A DNA stretch of 64,000 nucleotides, taken from contig NZ_JAFEMW010000001.1 in NCBI RefSeq assembly GCF_016892625.1, positions 62,001 through 126,000 on the forward strand, written 5' to 3'. The notes beneath the pieces were generated by a model. The model was given only the letters and a program-made list of their open reading frames with translations. It had not been told where the DNA came from and did no database searches. Origin of the DNA: Brevibacterium sp. RIT 803 (GTDB taxonomy: Bacteria; Actinomycetota; Actinomycetes; Actinomycetales; Brevibacteriaceae). Below are positions 1 through 8,667 of this stretch, in pieces (within the stretch, counting starts at the first letter, position 1; the number at the start of each line of letters is the position of its first letter). A program made the position numbers and the translations under genes.

Positions 1-45
1 CACATCTCTTCAATCCGCAATATGACAAATTGGGAAGGCATCACA

Positions 46-813
46 ATGAGTAATCCATTCACTCTTGAGGGGAAAACTGGCCTCATAACCGGAGCTGGTC
101 AAGGGATTGGCCGTGCTGTTGCACTTGCCTGGGCACGAGCCGGAGCAAATGTAGCCATCTTAGACACGAACTTGGAAACCGCTGCGCGTACGGCCAGCGA
201 AGTCGAATCGATCGGAATGCGGAGCCTGGCTCTGTCTGTCGATGTCACCGAAGAGGACGCCATCAACGACGCAGTTAAACGCGTCGACTCCGAACTCGGG
301 GAATTGGATATCGCGTTCAATAATGCCGGCATCGCCCGCGGTGAAGTGCCCGCGATCGACATGCCGGCTGATTGGTGGCGAAATGTCATAGACGTCAATC
401 TCTCTGGTGTCTTCTTCAGCTCTCAGGCTGAGGCCAGAGTGATGTTGAAACGTGGGCGCGGAACTATTCTCAACATGGCATCAATGTCGGGAATCATTGC
501 AAACAAGGGTCTCCTGCAACCCAACTACAACGCCTCCAAAGCTGGCGTCGCCCATCTGACACGATCGTTGGCAGTGGAATGGGCACCCCAGGGTCTACGC
601 GTAAATTCGCTATCTCCCGGTTACATTCTCACTCCGCTGACTGAACGTGATGAAGTCGCCGAAAAGCGAGCCGAATGGATTTCAGGAATCCCTCTAGGGC
701 GAATGGGTACCGTCGACGATCTCACCGGTCCGGCCACGTTCGCAGTCAGTGACGCGTCAGCCTATATGAACGGCCACGATCTCGTGGTGGACGGAGGCTT
801 TGTCTGTTGGTGA
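46..813 (+). CDS. SDR family NAD(P)-dependent oxidoreductase
   Basis: Cytosolic short-chain dehydrogenase of classical type, 255 residues, a normal length. The Rossmann motif TGAGQGIG lies at residues 15-22, NNAG at 92-95, and the catalytic Ser148, Tyr161 and Lys165 (YNASK) are all present. The start at 46 is preferred to the in-frame ATG at 22 because GGGAAGG (32-38) sits 7 nt upstream of it. The C-terminal half has the PG and T/L segments usual in NADH-linked SDRs. The substrate cannot be read from sequence: the gene converges on an unrelated TRAP operon and any upstream partner is outside the window. SDR family certain, role unknown. Confidence 0.9.
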   Translation: MSNPFTLEGKTGLITGAGQGIGRAVALAWARAGANVAILDTNLETAARTASEVESIGMRSLALSVDVTEEDAINDAVKRVDSELGELDIAFNNAGIARGEVPAIDMPADWWRNVIDVNLSGVFFSSQAEARVMLKRGRGTILNMASMSGIIANKGLLQPNYNASKAGVAHLTRSLAVEWAPQGLRVNSLSPGYILTPLTERDEVAEKRAEWISGIPLGRMGTVDDLTGPATFAVSDASAYMNGHDLVVDGGFVCW

Positions 814-911
814 GTCAGTGAAAACAGCTAAGACACGGCCTGAGAACTGAGCTTCTGTTTGAAGCACGAGGGAAAATGACACTCGTTTAAGCGTCAGTCC
901 CCCGCCCTACC

Positions 912-2192
912 TCACTCCGGCCGGTGCTCAGCCATGGCCTTCTCGAAGAGCTGTGTTCCGAGCTCGTCGTAGTTCGCGTCCTTGGGGTACCACTGATCGA
1001 GATCAGCGAAGTCGCCCTTGTCCTCGTAACCGAGCTCGGTCACGCTCTTCTGCCAGTCGGCCCCCGCGGTCTTCAACGTCGACGGCGCGTCGGGAACGCC
1101 TGCCTTCTTCGCCGTCTTATCAGACAGCGTCTTGGCGTAGTTCGCCATCTGCTTCTGCACGTCATCGTCGAAGGGCTCAACCGATCCGTCGTTGGCCTTC
1201 GCCTGTTCGACGGCCATCGCCTTGGCACCGATGACGACCTCCATCATGGTGGAGAACGTCGTCGACATCGAGTCGAAGACGATCTGCTGGTAGGCCACCG
1301 GCAGCTCTGAGTACTTCTTCCCGGCTGTGATGGCACCGGCAGAGCGTGCGATTCCGGCGTCGGCGGCGACTCCGATATTCGGGGCGACCTCGAACGTGCC
1401 GGCCTCAACGTTCGGGGCGAGCTGCCCGAGATCGCAGTCCACGGTGCCGCGCTGCAGCGCCTCATAGGTCTCCGGGAACGACAGCGACACCGGAGTGGCC
1501 CCAAGATCGGTGACCTGCTTACCGGCGGCGGCCGAACCGACACGCAGCTGCTTGCCCTTCCAATCATCAAGGGACGTCATCGGCTTCGAGCACATTGTGG
1601 AATACCCACCAGCGGCGAGCATCGGGATGAGGGGAACGAGGTTCTTGTCCTCGAACTCGGCGAGCACTTCGGGTGTCTCCCAGGCGGCTTGGACTCCGGC
1701 GGCATTCGCGGCCAGATCACTGGCGACCGGCGAGGACGGCAGAGTCGACATGGCTGTGCCGAGAGCGTCGAAGGCAGGGTATTCGGCCGGGGTATAGGAC
1801 GGCAGAGTGAAGGCGAGATCGACTCGCCCGTCAGCCAACGCATCATCGACGTCGGCGTAGCTGGCGATCGCCTGACCCCAGACGATGTCGACGGTGATCT
1901 TCCCGCCCGAGCGCTCCTCGATCGCCTTCTTCACATCGAGCCCGTTGGGCGCAAGGATCGACTTCTCCGACATCGCCGAAGGCTGGAACTTCAGGGTCAC
2001 CGGGTCGAGATCGGACAGAGCCTCATCGATTTCATCCTGTGATGCATCAACGGCGAAGCCCTCCCCTGCTGAGGCGTCCGAGTCTGAATCGCTCCCGCCG
2101 ACAGATCCGGCGCATCCGGCCAGGAGCGCCAGCGACGCGACCGTCGCGATGGCGGTGAGAGGGCGGACTGCCGCCGACCGAATGCGATTCAT
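912..2192 (-). CDS. dctP: TRAP transporter substrate-binding lipoprotein (DctP family)
   Basis: Extracytoplasmic solute receptor of a tripartite ATP-independent periplasmic (TRAP) transporter, 426 residues. A type II signal peptide ends in the lipobox LAGC with Cys27 as lipidation site, as expected for a Gram-positive receptor tethered to the membrane. The mature protein is a DctP-type two-lobe binding protein. An AAAGGGGT ribosome site precedes the ATG. It is the last gene of the operon lysR-dctQ-dctM-dctP, 138 nt after dctM. TRAP systems commonly carry C4-dicarboxylates, sialic acid or amino acids. The divergent racemase gene hints at a chiral acid or amino acid, but the ligand is unproven. 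Confidence 0.92.
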   Translation of the reverse strand: MNRIRSAAVRPLTAIATVASLALLAGCAGSVGGSDSDSDASAGEGFAVDASQDEIDEALSDLDPVTLKFQPSAMSEKSILAPNGLDVKKAIEERSGGKITVDIVWGQAIASYADVDDALADGRVDLAFTLPSYTPAEYPAFDALGTAMSTLPSSPVASDLAANAAGVQAAWETPEVLAEFEDKNLVPLIPMLAAGGYSTMCSKPMTSLDDWKGKQLRVGSAAAGKQVTDLGATPVSLSFPETYEALQRGTVDCDLGQLAPNVEAGTFEVAPNIGVAADAGIARSAGAITAGKKYSELPVAYQQIVFDSMSTTFSTMMEVVIGAKAMAVEQAKANDGSVEPFDDDVQKQMANYAKTLSDKTAKKAGVPDAPSTLKTAGADWQKSVTELGYEDKGDFADLDQWYPKDANYDELGTQLFEKAMAEHRPE

Positions 2193-2330
2193 GGGACCCC
2201 TTTGAACAACGACTGAGAGTTTCCTTCGATCATAGATCTGAATGAGTTCACCCTGTTATGACTCCCCTCACACCGCCCGCAATCCCGCGACGGCGCGCAT
2301 GACGGAACTGAAGGGCCACCTCGGCGAAGG

Positions 2331-3875
2331 TCAGCTACTGGCCATGCCGCCGCTGGTGGTCTCGATCAGGTCCGGCAGCCACTCCGTCATGCCGGGTACG
2401 GCGACCAGGAGGACGAGGAAGACCACGGCGACGGGGAGGAACCACAGCAGGGAGATGAAGATGTCGCGCAGCGTGATGGTGTGCCCGAGGTTGACGGCCT
2501 TGTCCTTGACGATGTTGTGGATGATGTAGGGGATGATGCCGACCGGCGGGGTGATCATGCCGAATTCGCCGAGGAGGACGACGAAGACACCGAACCAGAG
2601 TGGGCTGACCCCCATGGTCTCGAGCGTGGGCAGCAGGATCGGGATGGTCAGCAGCATCATGGACATGGTGTCGAAGAACATGCCCATGATGACGTAGAGG
2701 ACGATGAGCACGAGCAGGAAGCCCACCCGCGACAGCCCCAGGTCGGTGATGAAGCCGGTGAGGATGGGGGCCAGCCCCGTGATCGCGAGCAGGCTGGTGA
2801 GCATCGTGGCCCCGATCATGATGAAGAAGATCGCCGAGGTGGCCGACACCGTGGCCAGCGCTGAGTCCGCGATCTTTCGCCAGGGATGGTCGCCCCGCTT
2901 TTCCCACAGACACAGCAGAACGGAACACAGTGCGGCCGCGGCTCCCGCCTCGGTGGGGGTGAAGATGCCGGAGAACATGCCGCCGAACAGGACGACGAGG
3001 ATGACCAGGAAGCCCCAGACTCCGCCGAGAGAGGTCAGCCGCTGGCGCCAGGTGCGTGTCGTGCGATCGTCGGTGTCGACTCCGCGGCCAACGAACCTCG
3101 GGGCGATAACACCGATGGCGAAGATGAAGACGGCGAAGCACAGCGCCAGGAGTATCCCGGGCACTGCACCGGCCATGAGTGCCGGACCCACGGGCACCGA
3201 GGCGATGCCGGCGTAGATGACCATGAGGATCGATGGTGGGATGAGGTTGCCGGTCATCCCGGAGACCATGATTGTCCCGACGGCCATGCGTTTGTCGTAG
3301 CCGGCCTTGAGCATCTCGGGGATTCCGGCACGGCCGAGCGCGTAGGTCATGCCGATGGTTGACCCGGTCACTGCCGAGAGTCCGGCCCCGGCGAAGGTCG
3401 TGCCGATGCCGATGCCGCCGGGCAGCCAGGAGAACCAGTGGTCGGCGACCCGGTAGATCTTGCCAGAGAGTCCGGATTGGGTGAGCAGCATGCCCATGAA
3501 GATGAACATCGGCAGCACGCTGAGCGTCCAGTCGGAGACCGCGCTGAAGGGTGCCGTCGAGAGGATATTCATGGTCGCGGGGATGCCGCTGACCGCGTAG
3601 ACGCCGATGATCGAAGGCACGGACAAGGCGATGGCGACGGGCACGGAGAGGAACAGCAGCACCAGCATCATCGCGATGCACCAGGCGCCTCCGACGGCCG
3701 CCGAGGGGCTGGTGAAGAGGCCGATCAGGCAGATGGCGACTAGGCCGAAGCCGATGGGCAGAGCGAGGACGCCGGGCGGTTTCCTGCGGGAACCCGATGG
3801 CAGCAGCTGGGGGCTAGTCGGCGGGCCGCCATCCGGCGTTGGGCCAGCGGTCGAGGGATCAGTATTTGCGTTCAC
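2331..3875 (-). CDS. dctM: TRAP transporter large permease (DctM family)
   Basis: Large membrane subunit that forms the Na+-coupled transport channel of the TRAP system, 514 residues. It is highly hydrophobic, with about 12-13 membrane segments and Gly/Pro-rich stretches typical of the DctM/ion-transporter superfamily. Residues 1-35 are a hydrophilic Pro/Gly/Ser-rich cytosolic extension, which makes the protein longer than the usual 425-440 residues. It follows dctQ by 23 nt, so the two are surely cotranscribed. The subunit order Q-M-P is complete and no fusion of Q and M is seen. Confidence 0.93.
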   Translation of the reverse strand: MNANTDPSTAGPTPDGGPPTSPQLLPSGSRRKPPGVLALPIGFGLVAICLIGLFTSPSAAVGGAWCIAMMLVLLFLSVPVAIALSVPSIIGVYAVSGIPATMNILSTAPFSAVSDWTLSVLPMFIFMGMLLTQSGLSGKIYRVADHWFSWLPGGIGIGTTFAGAGLSAVTGSTIGMTYALGRAGIPEMLKAGYDKRMAVGTIMVSGMTGNLIPPSILMVIYAGIASVPVGPALMAGAVPGILLALCFAVFIFAIGVIAPRFVGRGVDTDDRTTRTWRQRLTSLGGVWGFLVILVVLFGGMFSGIFTPTEAGAAAALCSVLLCLWEKRGDHPWRKIADSALATVSATSAIFFIMIGATMLTSLLAITGLAPILTGFITDLGLSRVGFLLVLIVLYVIMGMFFDTMSMMLLTIPILLPTLETMGVSPLWFGVFVVLLGEFGMITPPVGIIPYIIHNIVKDKAVNLGHTITLRDIFISLLWFLPVAVVFLVLLVAVPGMTEWLPDLIETTSGGMASS

Positions 3876-3898
3876 AAGTCGGTTCCGTCAGCAGCTCG

Positions 3899-4438
3899 TC
3901 AGTATGTTCTGTTGTCGGCGTCGTGCTCGGCCGGTCTGCCCGTGGCACGGTCGAGCTCGGATTCGCCAATCCGGGCGATGAGGACGGCGTCGAGGACATA
4001 GAGCGCGGCTAGGAGGACGAAGACGATCGGGACGAGGAAGTAGACCGGCCAGGTGATGATGTCGGAGACGTCAGCGGTCGAGCCGATCGCCATGTTCTCG
4101 AGTGCCTTCATGAGACCGAACCAGGCGAAGGCGAGGGAGACGAGGGCGCCGAGAATGCAGGCGAAGACTCTGAACACCGAGGCGGTGGCTGGCCGTGCCC
4201 TGTCGATGGCCATGGTGACGGTGATGTGTTCCTTCTGCAGCTGTGCGGCCGGGATGCCGAGGAGTGCCACGATCGGCAGATACCAGTACTCGACGATCTC
4301 GTTGGTGCCGTAGATCGGGGCGTCGAAGAGGGAACGCGTGAGCGCGTGGATGACGATGTGGAGCATCATGATGATGACCGCCACTGCAGTCATCGTGGTC
4401 AGGCACTTGTTGAGGACTTTCGTGAACGTCGGCATCAC
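3899..4438 (-). CDS. dctQ: TRAP transporter small permease (DctQ family)
   Basis: Small membrane subunit of the TRAP transporter, 179 residues with four predicted membrane helices (roughly 17-37, 50-66, 91-112 and 131-152) and a charged C-terminal tail. The EYWYLP segment after the second region is typical of DctQ. Translation can start at GTG 4438 or the adjacent ATG 4435. Both overlap the stop codon of the upstream lysR gene (TGA 4437-4435), so the regulator and the permease are translationally coupled. Confidence 0.9.
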   Translation of the reverse strand: MMPTFTKVLNKCLTTMTAVAVIIMMLHIVIHALTRSLFDAPIYGTNEIVEYWYLPIVALLGIPAAQLQKEHITVTMAIDRARPATASVFRVFACILGALVSLAFAWFGLMKALENMAIGSTADVSDIITWPVYFLVPIVFVLLAALYVLDAVLIARIGESELDRATGRPAEHDADNRTY

Positions 4439-5385
4439 ATATCACCTGCGACTTCCACCGCACGAAGCGCATTCAACAGATCCTCGACCTCTGATGTCGA
4501 GCGCAGCCCATCGGGGATCATCGCGGTGACTCTGCGTGCCCCGGCCTCGTCGAGGACGATCGGGTCGATGCCGGCCACTTGGGAGTGGCGACGGGCACTG
4601 CGTGGCAGAAGGGCGACGCCCAGTCCGTTGGAGACGAGCGACTGGATCGCACCAGGGTTGTCCGTGATGTGTCGTGTGCGTGGTTCGAAGCCAGCGCGCC
4701 GACATAGACGTTCGGCGGTGGAGCGGCAGCGTACGCAGCCCATGATCCACGGCAGGTCTGCGACATCGCTGAGGTGGGTGATCTGTCCAGCTCGGTTCCA
4801 TCGTTCGGGGACCAGCAGGTCAAGATGGTCGGCCCCGAGATCGACCGTCTCGTGAGCAGGAAGGCTTGGAGCTTCCTCATCTTCGTGATGGAACAAGAAG
4901 GCTACGTCGATCTCGCCTTCCTCCAGCAGAGTCATGGCTTCGGGCGGTTCTGTTTCGGCAACCTCGTAGGAGTGGTGTTGGACGGATTCGCTGCCCGTAC
5001 CGGAAGATGATGCGAGACTCCCCAGGGCTGCGGCCAAGGGGCCGACGACGAAACTGGGGAATCCAGCCAGTCGGACATTGCGTCCGCCGAGGCCGAATGC
5101 TCTGGCCAGGTCCCCTCGCAAACCCGTCACCGAGGTGGCTATTTCGTTGGCGCGGATGCGTGTCAGTTGGCCGGCGGTGGTGAGGACGATACCGCGAGAG
5201 GTGCGTTCGAAGAGTTTGACGCCGAGGTCTTTCTCGAGCGCGTTCATGTGTTGGGACAGCGCCGGTTGTGACCAGCCGAGTTCGCGTGCGGCTGCTCCGA
5301 TGCTGCCTGCCTGGGCGATTGCGCCGAAGATCAGCAGACGTTTCGGTTCGCCGACGTCGAGCGCCTGCTCAAACACATTTGCCAT
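4435..5385 (-). CDS. LysR family transcriptional regulator, first gene of the TRAP operon
   Basis: LysR-type regulator of 316 residues, with an N-terminal winged helix-turn-helix (about residues 15-73, containing GAAARELGWSQPALSQHMNA) and a C-terminal ligand-binding domain. It is the promoter-proximal gene of the operon and its stop codon overlaps the dctQ start, so it is made together with the transporter it presumably controls. The racemase gene diverges 105 bp away, and a T-N11-A palindrome overlaps its own start codon, which fits autoregulation and control of both transcripts. The likely inducer is the solute taken up by the TRAP system. This is an inference. Confidence 0.92.
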   Translation of the reverse strand: MANVFEQALDVGEPKRLLIFGAIAQAGSIGAAARELGWSQPALSQHMNALEKDLGVKLFERTSRGIVLTTAGQLTRIRANEIATSVTGLRGDLARAFGLGGRNVRLAGFPSFVVGPLAAALGSLASSSGTGSESVQHHSYEVAETEPPEAMTLLEEGEIDVAFLFHHEDEEAPSLPAHETVDLGADHLDLLVPERWNRAGQITHLSDVADLPWIMGCVRCRSTAERLCRRAGFEPRTRHITDNPGAIQSLVSNGLGVALLPRSARRHSQVAGIDPIVLDEAGARRVTAMIPDGLRSTSEVEDLLNALRAVEVAGDM

Positions 5386-5398
5386 AAGTCCAGGTTAT
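5384..5398. promoter_or_regulatory. LysR-type T-N11-A operator between lysR and the racemase gene
   Basis: ATAA-N7-TTAT, a perfect dyad with the T-N11-A core used by LysR proteins. It overlaps the lysR start codon (5385-5383). A wider GCCAT...ATGGC pair (5381-5385 and 5402-5406) encloses it. The position suits negative autoregulation and activation of the divergent racemase gene. Confidence 0.55.
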
Positions 5399-5490
5399 GT
5401 CATGGCAGAGGAAACTGGGCCTACCGGGAGCCCCTGGACCGGACGAGACTGGAGGGAAGGCACTGATACACGAGGACGAGGAGATGGACC

Positions 5491-6204
5491 ATGCGCAGGA
5501 TCGGCCTGTTGGGTGGAATGAGCTGGCACTCGAGCATCGAGTACTACACGAAGATCAACTCGGCCGTGGCTGAGCAACTCGGCGGGCATCACTCTGCCCG
5601 GATCCTTCTCGACTCCACGGACTTCGCCGACATCCGCGATATGCAGGTCGCTGAGGACTGGGCAGGCGCGGATGCTTCCCTGACCGCAACGGCGCAGCGA
5701 CTCGTCGCTGGTGGCGCCGAGGCGGTAGCGATCGCCACGAACCTTATGCACAAGTGTGCTCCCGCGGTTGAGACCGCGGTCGATGCTCCGCTGATCCATA
5801 TCGTCGATGCGATTGCGACGGACGCCAAGCGTCAGGGCCATTCGACTCTGGCGGTGCTCGGCACGAAGTGGACGATGCTCGACGGCTTCTACACCGAGCG
5901 GCTCGAGGCACAGGGCATTGCAACACTGGTTCCTGACGAGGCCACGTGCCTCGAAGTCGACCAGATCATCTTCGACGAGCTCACCCAGGGTGTTTTCACG
6001 GATGCCTCCCGTGCCCGCTATGTCGAGATCATCAAGGACATGAAGGCTCGCGGCGCAGATGCGGTGGCACTATCGTGCACGGAGATCGGGTTGCTGGTTC
6101 CACCGGAGACAGCACCCCTGCCCGCGATTGACTCTGTCGATGCGCATGTCGCTGCGATCGTCGAGTGGATGATGGCGTTGAAACCGGCAGTCGCCCAGGT
6201 GTAA
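5491..6204 (+). CDS. Aspartate/glutamate racemase family protein
   Basis: PLP-independent amino-acid racemase of the Asp/Glu racemase superfamily (YgeA-like), 237 residues. The N-terminus GLLGGMSWHSS is the usual phosphate/carboxylate-binding start. The two halves carry the paired cysteine region expected of these enzymes; near residue 192 the motif ALSCTEIGLL supplies the second catalytic Cys. In the first half the expected Cys position reads IATNLMHKCAP, so its catalytic residue needs an alignment. A strong GAGGAGATGG ribosome site precedes ATG 5491. It diverges from the lysR-TRAP operon and shares its LysR box, which suggests racemisation of the imported substrate. Hydantoin or maleate-isomerase-like chemistry is a less likely alternative. 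Confidence 0.88.
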   Translation: MRRIGLLGGMSWHSSIEYYTKINSAVAEQLGGHHSARILLDSTDFADIRDMQVAEDWAGADASLTATAQRLVAGGAEAVAIATNLMHKCAPAVETAVDAPLIHIVDAIATDAKRQGHSTLAVLGTKWTMLDGFYTERLEAQGIATLVPDEATCLEVDQIIFDELTQGVFTDASRARYVEIIKDMKARGADAVALSCTEIGLLVPPETAPLPAIDSVDAHVAAIVEWMMALKPAVAQV

Positions 6205-6334
6205 ACATCTGGGTGGGCGGCGCCGAGCCTGAACGCGAGAAATAGACAAGTCTGGCGACGGCCTGCTCATAATTGCTCATTCGCCACCGAAGTCCAGCCT
6301 CGATCGGAGCAACGCTTGTCTAAACATATTCGGG

Positions 6335-6550
6335 GTGTGTTTTGCAGCCTTTGTGGCTCTAGTCGGTGCTTCGCCTATGAATCCGGACTCGTCACCTGAT
6401 GGCCAATGCAGCGGATTGGGGTTCGATTGCGTTCCTACGCCAACGAAGCCGCTTGAACTCTTAGGTTTAATCATCGGGGTCCCCACGGCAATTAGTTGGT
6501 TCATCCTGGCGCAATTGTCACTTCGCTGGTCAGCAAAATCGAGAGCCTAA
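6335..6550 (+). CDS. Small membrane protein, possibly N-terminally truncated
   Basis: A 71-residue reading frame from GTG 6335 with a hydrophobic N-terminal segment, an extracytoplasmic loop (GASPMNPDSSPDGQCSGLG plus a second Cys) and a C-terminal membrane helix ending in basic residues. The frame stays open upstream of the GTG without a good ribosome site, so the first helix may have lost its proper start. It sits alone in AT-richer accessory DNA. The organisation (helix, Cys-containing loop, helix) looks like a real protein rather than chance, but no function is suggested. Confidence 0.4.
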   Translation: MCFAAFVALVGASPMNPDSSPDGQCSGLGFDCVPTPTKPLELLGLIIGVPTAISWFILAQLSLRWSAKSRA

Positions 6551-6913
6551 GATAATGGTGGAACGGGTTGCGGTCGCTGGGGATCTGCGCGTTCATATTT
6601 GCATTGATCTACGCGGTAGTCCCTCAGCATCATGTGTTCTAGTGGAACTGGCTAGAATCAATGCCCTCGGGAGCCGCCGCCCTCCAATCATCTGTCAATA
6701 TCGGTGATGTACATGAGCCGACGATCGACGGATACTAGAAAGTGCTCCCACTCGGCGCTGATTTGGCTGAGGCTGAGACCGGGACTGTCAAACACATTTT
6801 GGCGCGGACGGAGAAACCTGGCTCGGAAGCAGTACGGTCTTTTTCGCGTGGCGATTTAAATTAACAGAATCAGTTCATACATTCCAAGATCTTTGAACCA
6901 CAGGCTCAATCGA
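6551..6913. other. AT-richer intergenic stretch without a recognisable gene
   Basis: No convincing coding frame, RNA or repeat is seen. Together with 6205-6334 it forms the left part of an AT-richer island that begins just after the racemase gene. Its composition differs clearly from the core genes further right. Confidence 0.5.
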
Positions 6914-8302
6914 TTAATAAGCATCAACTCTGGATCCATTTCTCATCTTACCTCGCTCCGCCGCTAGAAGATTGACGGCCAGGGGAATTACCAGAGACAC
7001 GACCGCAACGGAAATGTTTTCGAAAAATGCACTTGCCAAAAACGGAAGTAACAGCCACATAGATTTCCGAATAATCTTTACCGGTAAATCACGGTCAATA
7101 TTTTGATCCACTCCTGCAAGCAAAACCAAGACACCTACTAGAAAACCAACTGCTTCAAGACTCAAAACGAAGACCACAAAAGAATCTTCATTAGCCATGA
7201 CGCCGATCTGTGAAATCATGTCAGTCAATCTTGTGACAAGCTCAAGATTGAGTAGAAGCGCCAGAGCAGCACCCAGGTATCCCAAGTTCCTTGCCAAAGA
7301 TGTCCACGTCATCTGTGGAAACAACATCTCTCCAAGGTTTCGCCCAAATGAACGATAGAGCAAGCCGATCCCGAGGCCGAAAGTTACGAATATCGCAACC
7401 GCACGTGCAGAGAGATCGGCAATACCGCAGAAGACAATCGCGCTCAATCCGATCAATATCAGGGTTATTATCAAGGGATTTCTGTGAGCAGCTCGAAGAT
7501 TTACGGCCAGCCCGCTTTCACTGTACTGTAGATACTCAACATAAAATTCTCGAATGCTATTCACCCAGCGTCGAAATAGCGGCCTCGGTTTAAGATCAAG
7601 CATGCAAAACGAACAAGTAGACCTTTGGGGTACCGCAACTCCGACTGGTTTCCAGCTCTCGCAAAATCGTCGGAGCGCGATTGTCGTCTCAAACGGGGAT
7701 TTTCGCACCTGAAGTAAGGCCATGACCGCAGATACCGCAGCAACCACCACAATTAGAGCAATCGGGACGCGCAAAAAAGTCGGGGCGCCAGATGAAAATA
7801 GCGAAATTTCCATGGAAACCGCAACAAATATCGCAACGCAAGGCATCATCGTCACTTGCATAAGCGTTGCAATTGCGTCGCTGGCTGACGGAAGGATCGA
7901 GCGTTCCACTCGGATTCCACGTCGAATCTCGTGTCGGATAAATCGCATGCTTCGCCTTGAATGATAGTTGATACGCATCATGTCAATGAAGCACCGTCTA
8001 AGTACCAAAGCTCCCGCCAACATGAATGGACTGGCAGTCGCAAGCAGTATCGACGCCAGCGTGAGAAAGGCGCTGGCATCACTACTGGCCGAGAAGATGA
8101 TCGCATCGACGATCGACACCTCGGACGATGCACGTGCTGTCGCTAATACCACCATCGGCACTAGAACAGAACTGACTATAAGGACCACCAAAAGCTCAGC
8201 AATCGCCTGCCGTAACGATCCCTGGTGCGCAACATGCGTCCGCCATTCGTGTCGCGTTGCGATTCGGCGGTGGCTCTCGCCAGTCTCTGTTGTGCCGATC
8301 AT
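6914..8302 (-). CDS. Unrecognised multi-pass membrane protein in an AT-rich island
   Basis: I do not recognise this family. Counting from the longest frame (TTG 8314, 466 residues), hydrophobic segments fall at about 39-59, 82-108, 148-170, 183-203, 280-297, 304-321, 343-362, 379-401 and 418-452, so roughly nine membrane helices. A central cytosolic region of about 75 residues holds a CSFC pair (Cys234, Cys237), and a basic stretch follows helix 2 (115-137). The N-terminus is hydrophilic. ATG 8302 is taken as start; TTG 8314 and GTG 8311 are also possible and no ribosome site settles the choice. Codon use and base content are visibly more AT-rich than in the neighbours, which suggests acquisition by transfer. 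No partner gene reveals its role. Confidence 0.7.
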   Translation of the reverse strand: MIGTTETGESHRRIATRHEWRTHVAHQGSLRQAIAELLVVLIVSSVLVPMVVLATARASSEVSIVDAIIFSASSDASAFLTLASILLATASPFMLAGALVLRRCFIDMMRINYHSRRSMRFIRHEIRRGIRVERSILPSASDAIATLMQVTMMPCVAIFVAVSMEISLFSSGAPTFLRVPIALIVVVAAVSAVMALLQVRKSPFETTIALRRFCESWKPVGVAVPQRSTCSFCMLDLKPRPLFRRWVNSIREFYVEYLQYSESGLAVNLRAAHRNPLIITLILIGLSAIVFCGIADLSARAVAIFVTFGLGIGLLYRSFGRNLGEMLFPQMTWTSLARNLGYLGAALALLLNLELVTRLTDMISQIGVMANEDSFVVFVLSLEAVGFLVGVLVLLAGVDQNIDRDLPVKIIRKSMWLLLPFLASAFFENISVAVVSLVIPLAVNLLAAERGKMRNGSRVDAY

Positions 8303-8413
8303 CCTCGTCACCAACCTCTCGTTGGATTCGCTGCGTTGAATCGAACTTGTGATCTAATATATGCGAGAGTGATCGATTTGTCCAGGTTTGTTCTATTATT
8401 TCTGGCTACTGAG

Positions 8414-8430
8414 ACCCTAGAATCTAGGGT
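8414..8430. promoter_or_regulatory. 17-bp perfect palindrome (operator-like)
   Basis: ACCCTAGA-A-TCTAGGGT, two perfect 8-bp arms around one base. It lies about 110 bp upstream of the orphan membrane protein gene. A dimeric regulator site is plausible, but no regulator gene is adjacent. Confidence 0.35.
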
Positions 8431-8521
8431 GGATTTGAGCTTCGGCCAGGCTCGGAGAGCTGTCTGGCGCCCTTGCCTCGACCATCTACACACGACGGTT
8501 TCGAATTTGCTTGCACCAAAT

Positions 8522-8575
8522 GGCTCGCGGCGCGGATGCGTTGGCGCTATCGTGCACAGAGATCGGATTGCTGGT
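8522..8575 (+). pseudogene. Remnant of a second Asp/Glu racemase gene
   Basis: These 54 bases match 6045-6098 inside the racemase gene at 49 of 54 positions and encode ARGADALALSCTEIGLLV, one residue different from the intact copy and including its catalytic Cys region. Similarity stops abruptly on both sides and the frame soon ends. Four of the five differences are silent, so this is a decayed piece of a functional homologue, not a random match. Confidence 0.75.
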
Positions 8576-8648
8576 GCTTGTTGATACAGGTTTACCCGGT
8601 GTTTTCTATCGGTTTCTATCACCTTGTCCTAGGTGAGAAACATCACTA

Positions 8649-8667
8649 TTGTCAACGCATGCGACAA
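8649..8667. promoter_or_regulatory. TTGTC-N9-GACAA inverted repeat upstream of the MFS gene
   Basis: Five-base arms TTGTC and GACAA around a core that contains GCATGC. Sites of this general kind are used by GntR-family repressors of catabolic genes. It lies about 100 bp upstream of the MFS start. No GntR gene is in the window, so this is tentative. Confidence 0.3.

Noticed and set aside
2335..3681. 448-codon His/Arg-rich frame inside dctM
   Set aside because: Same-strand alternative frame of a clear TRAP permease; composition (RHRHR runs) is typical of a shifted frame.
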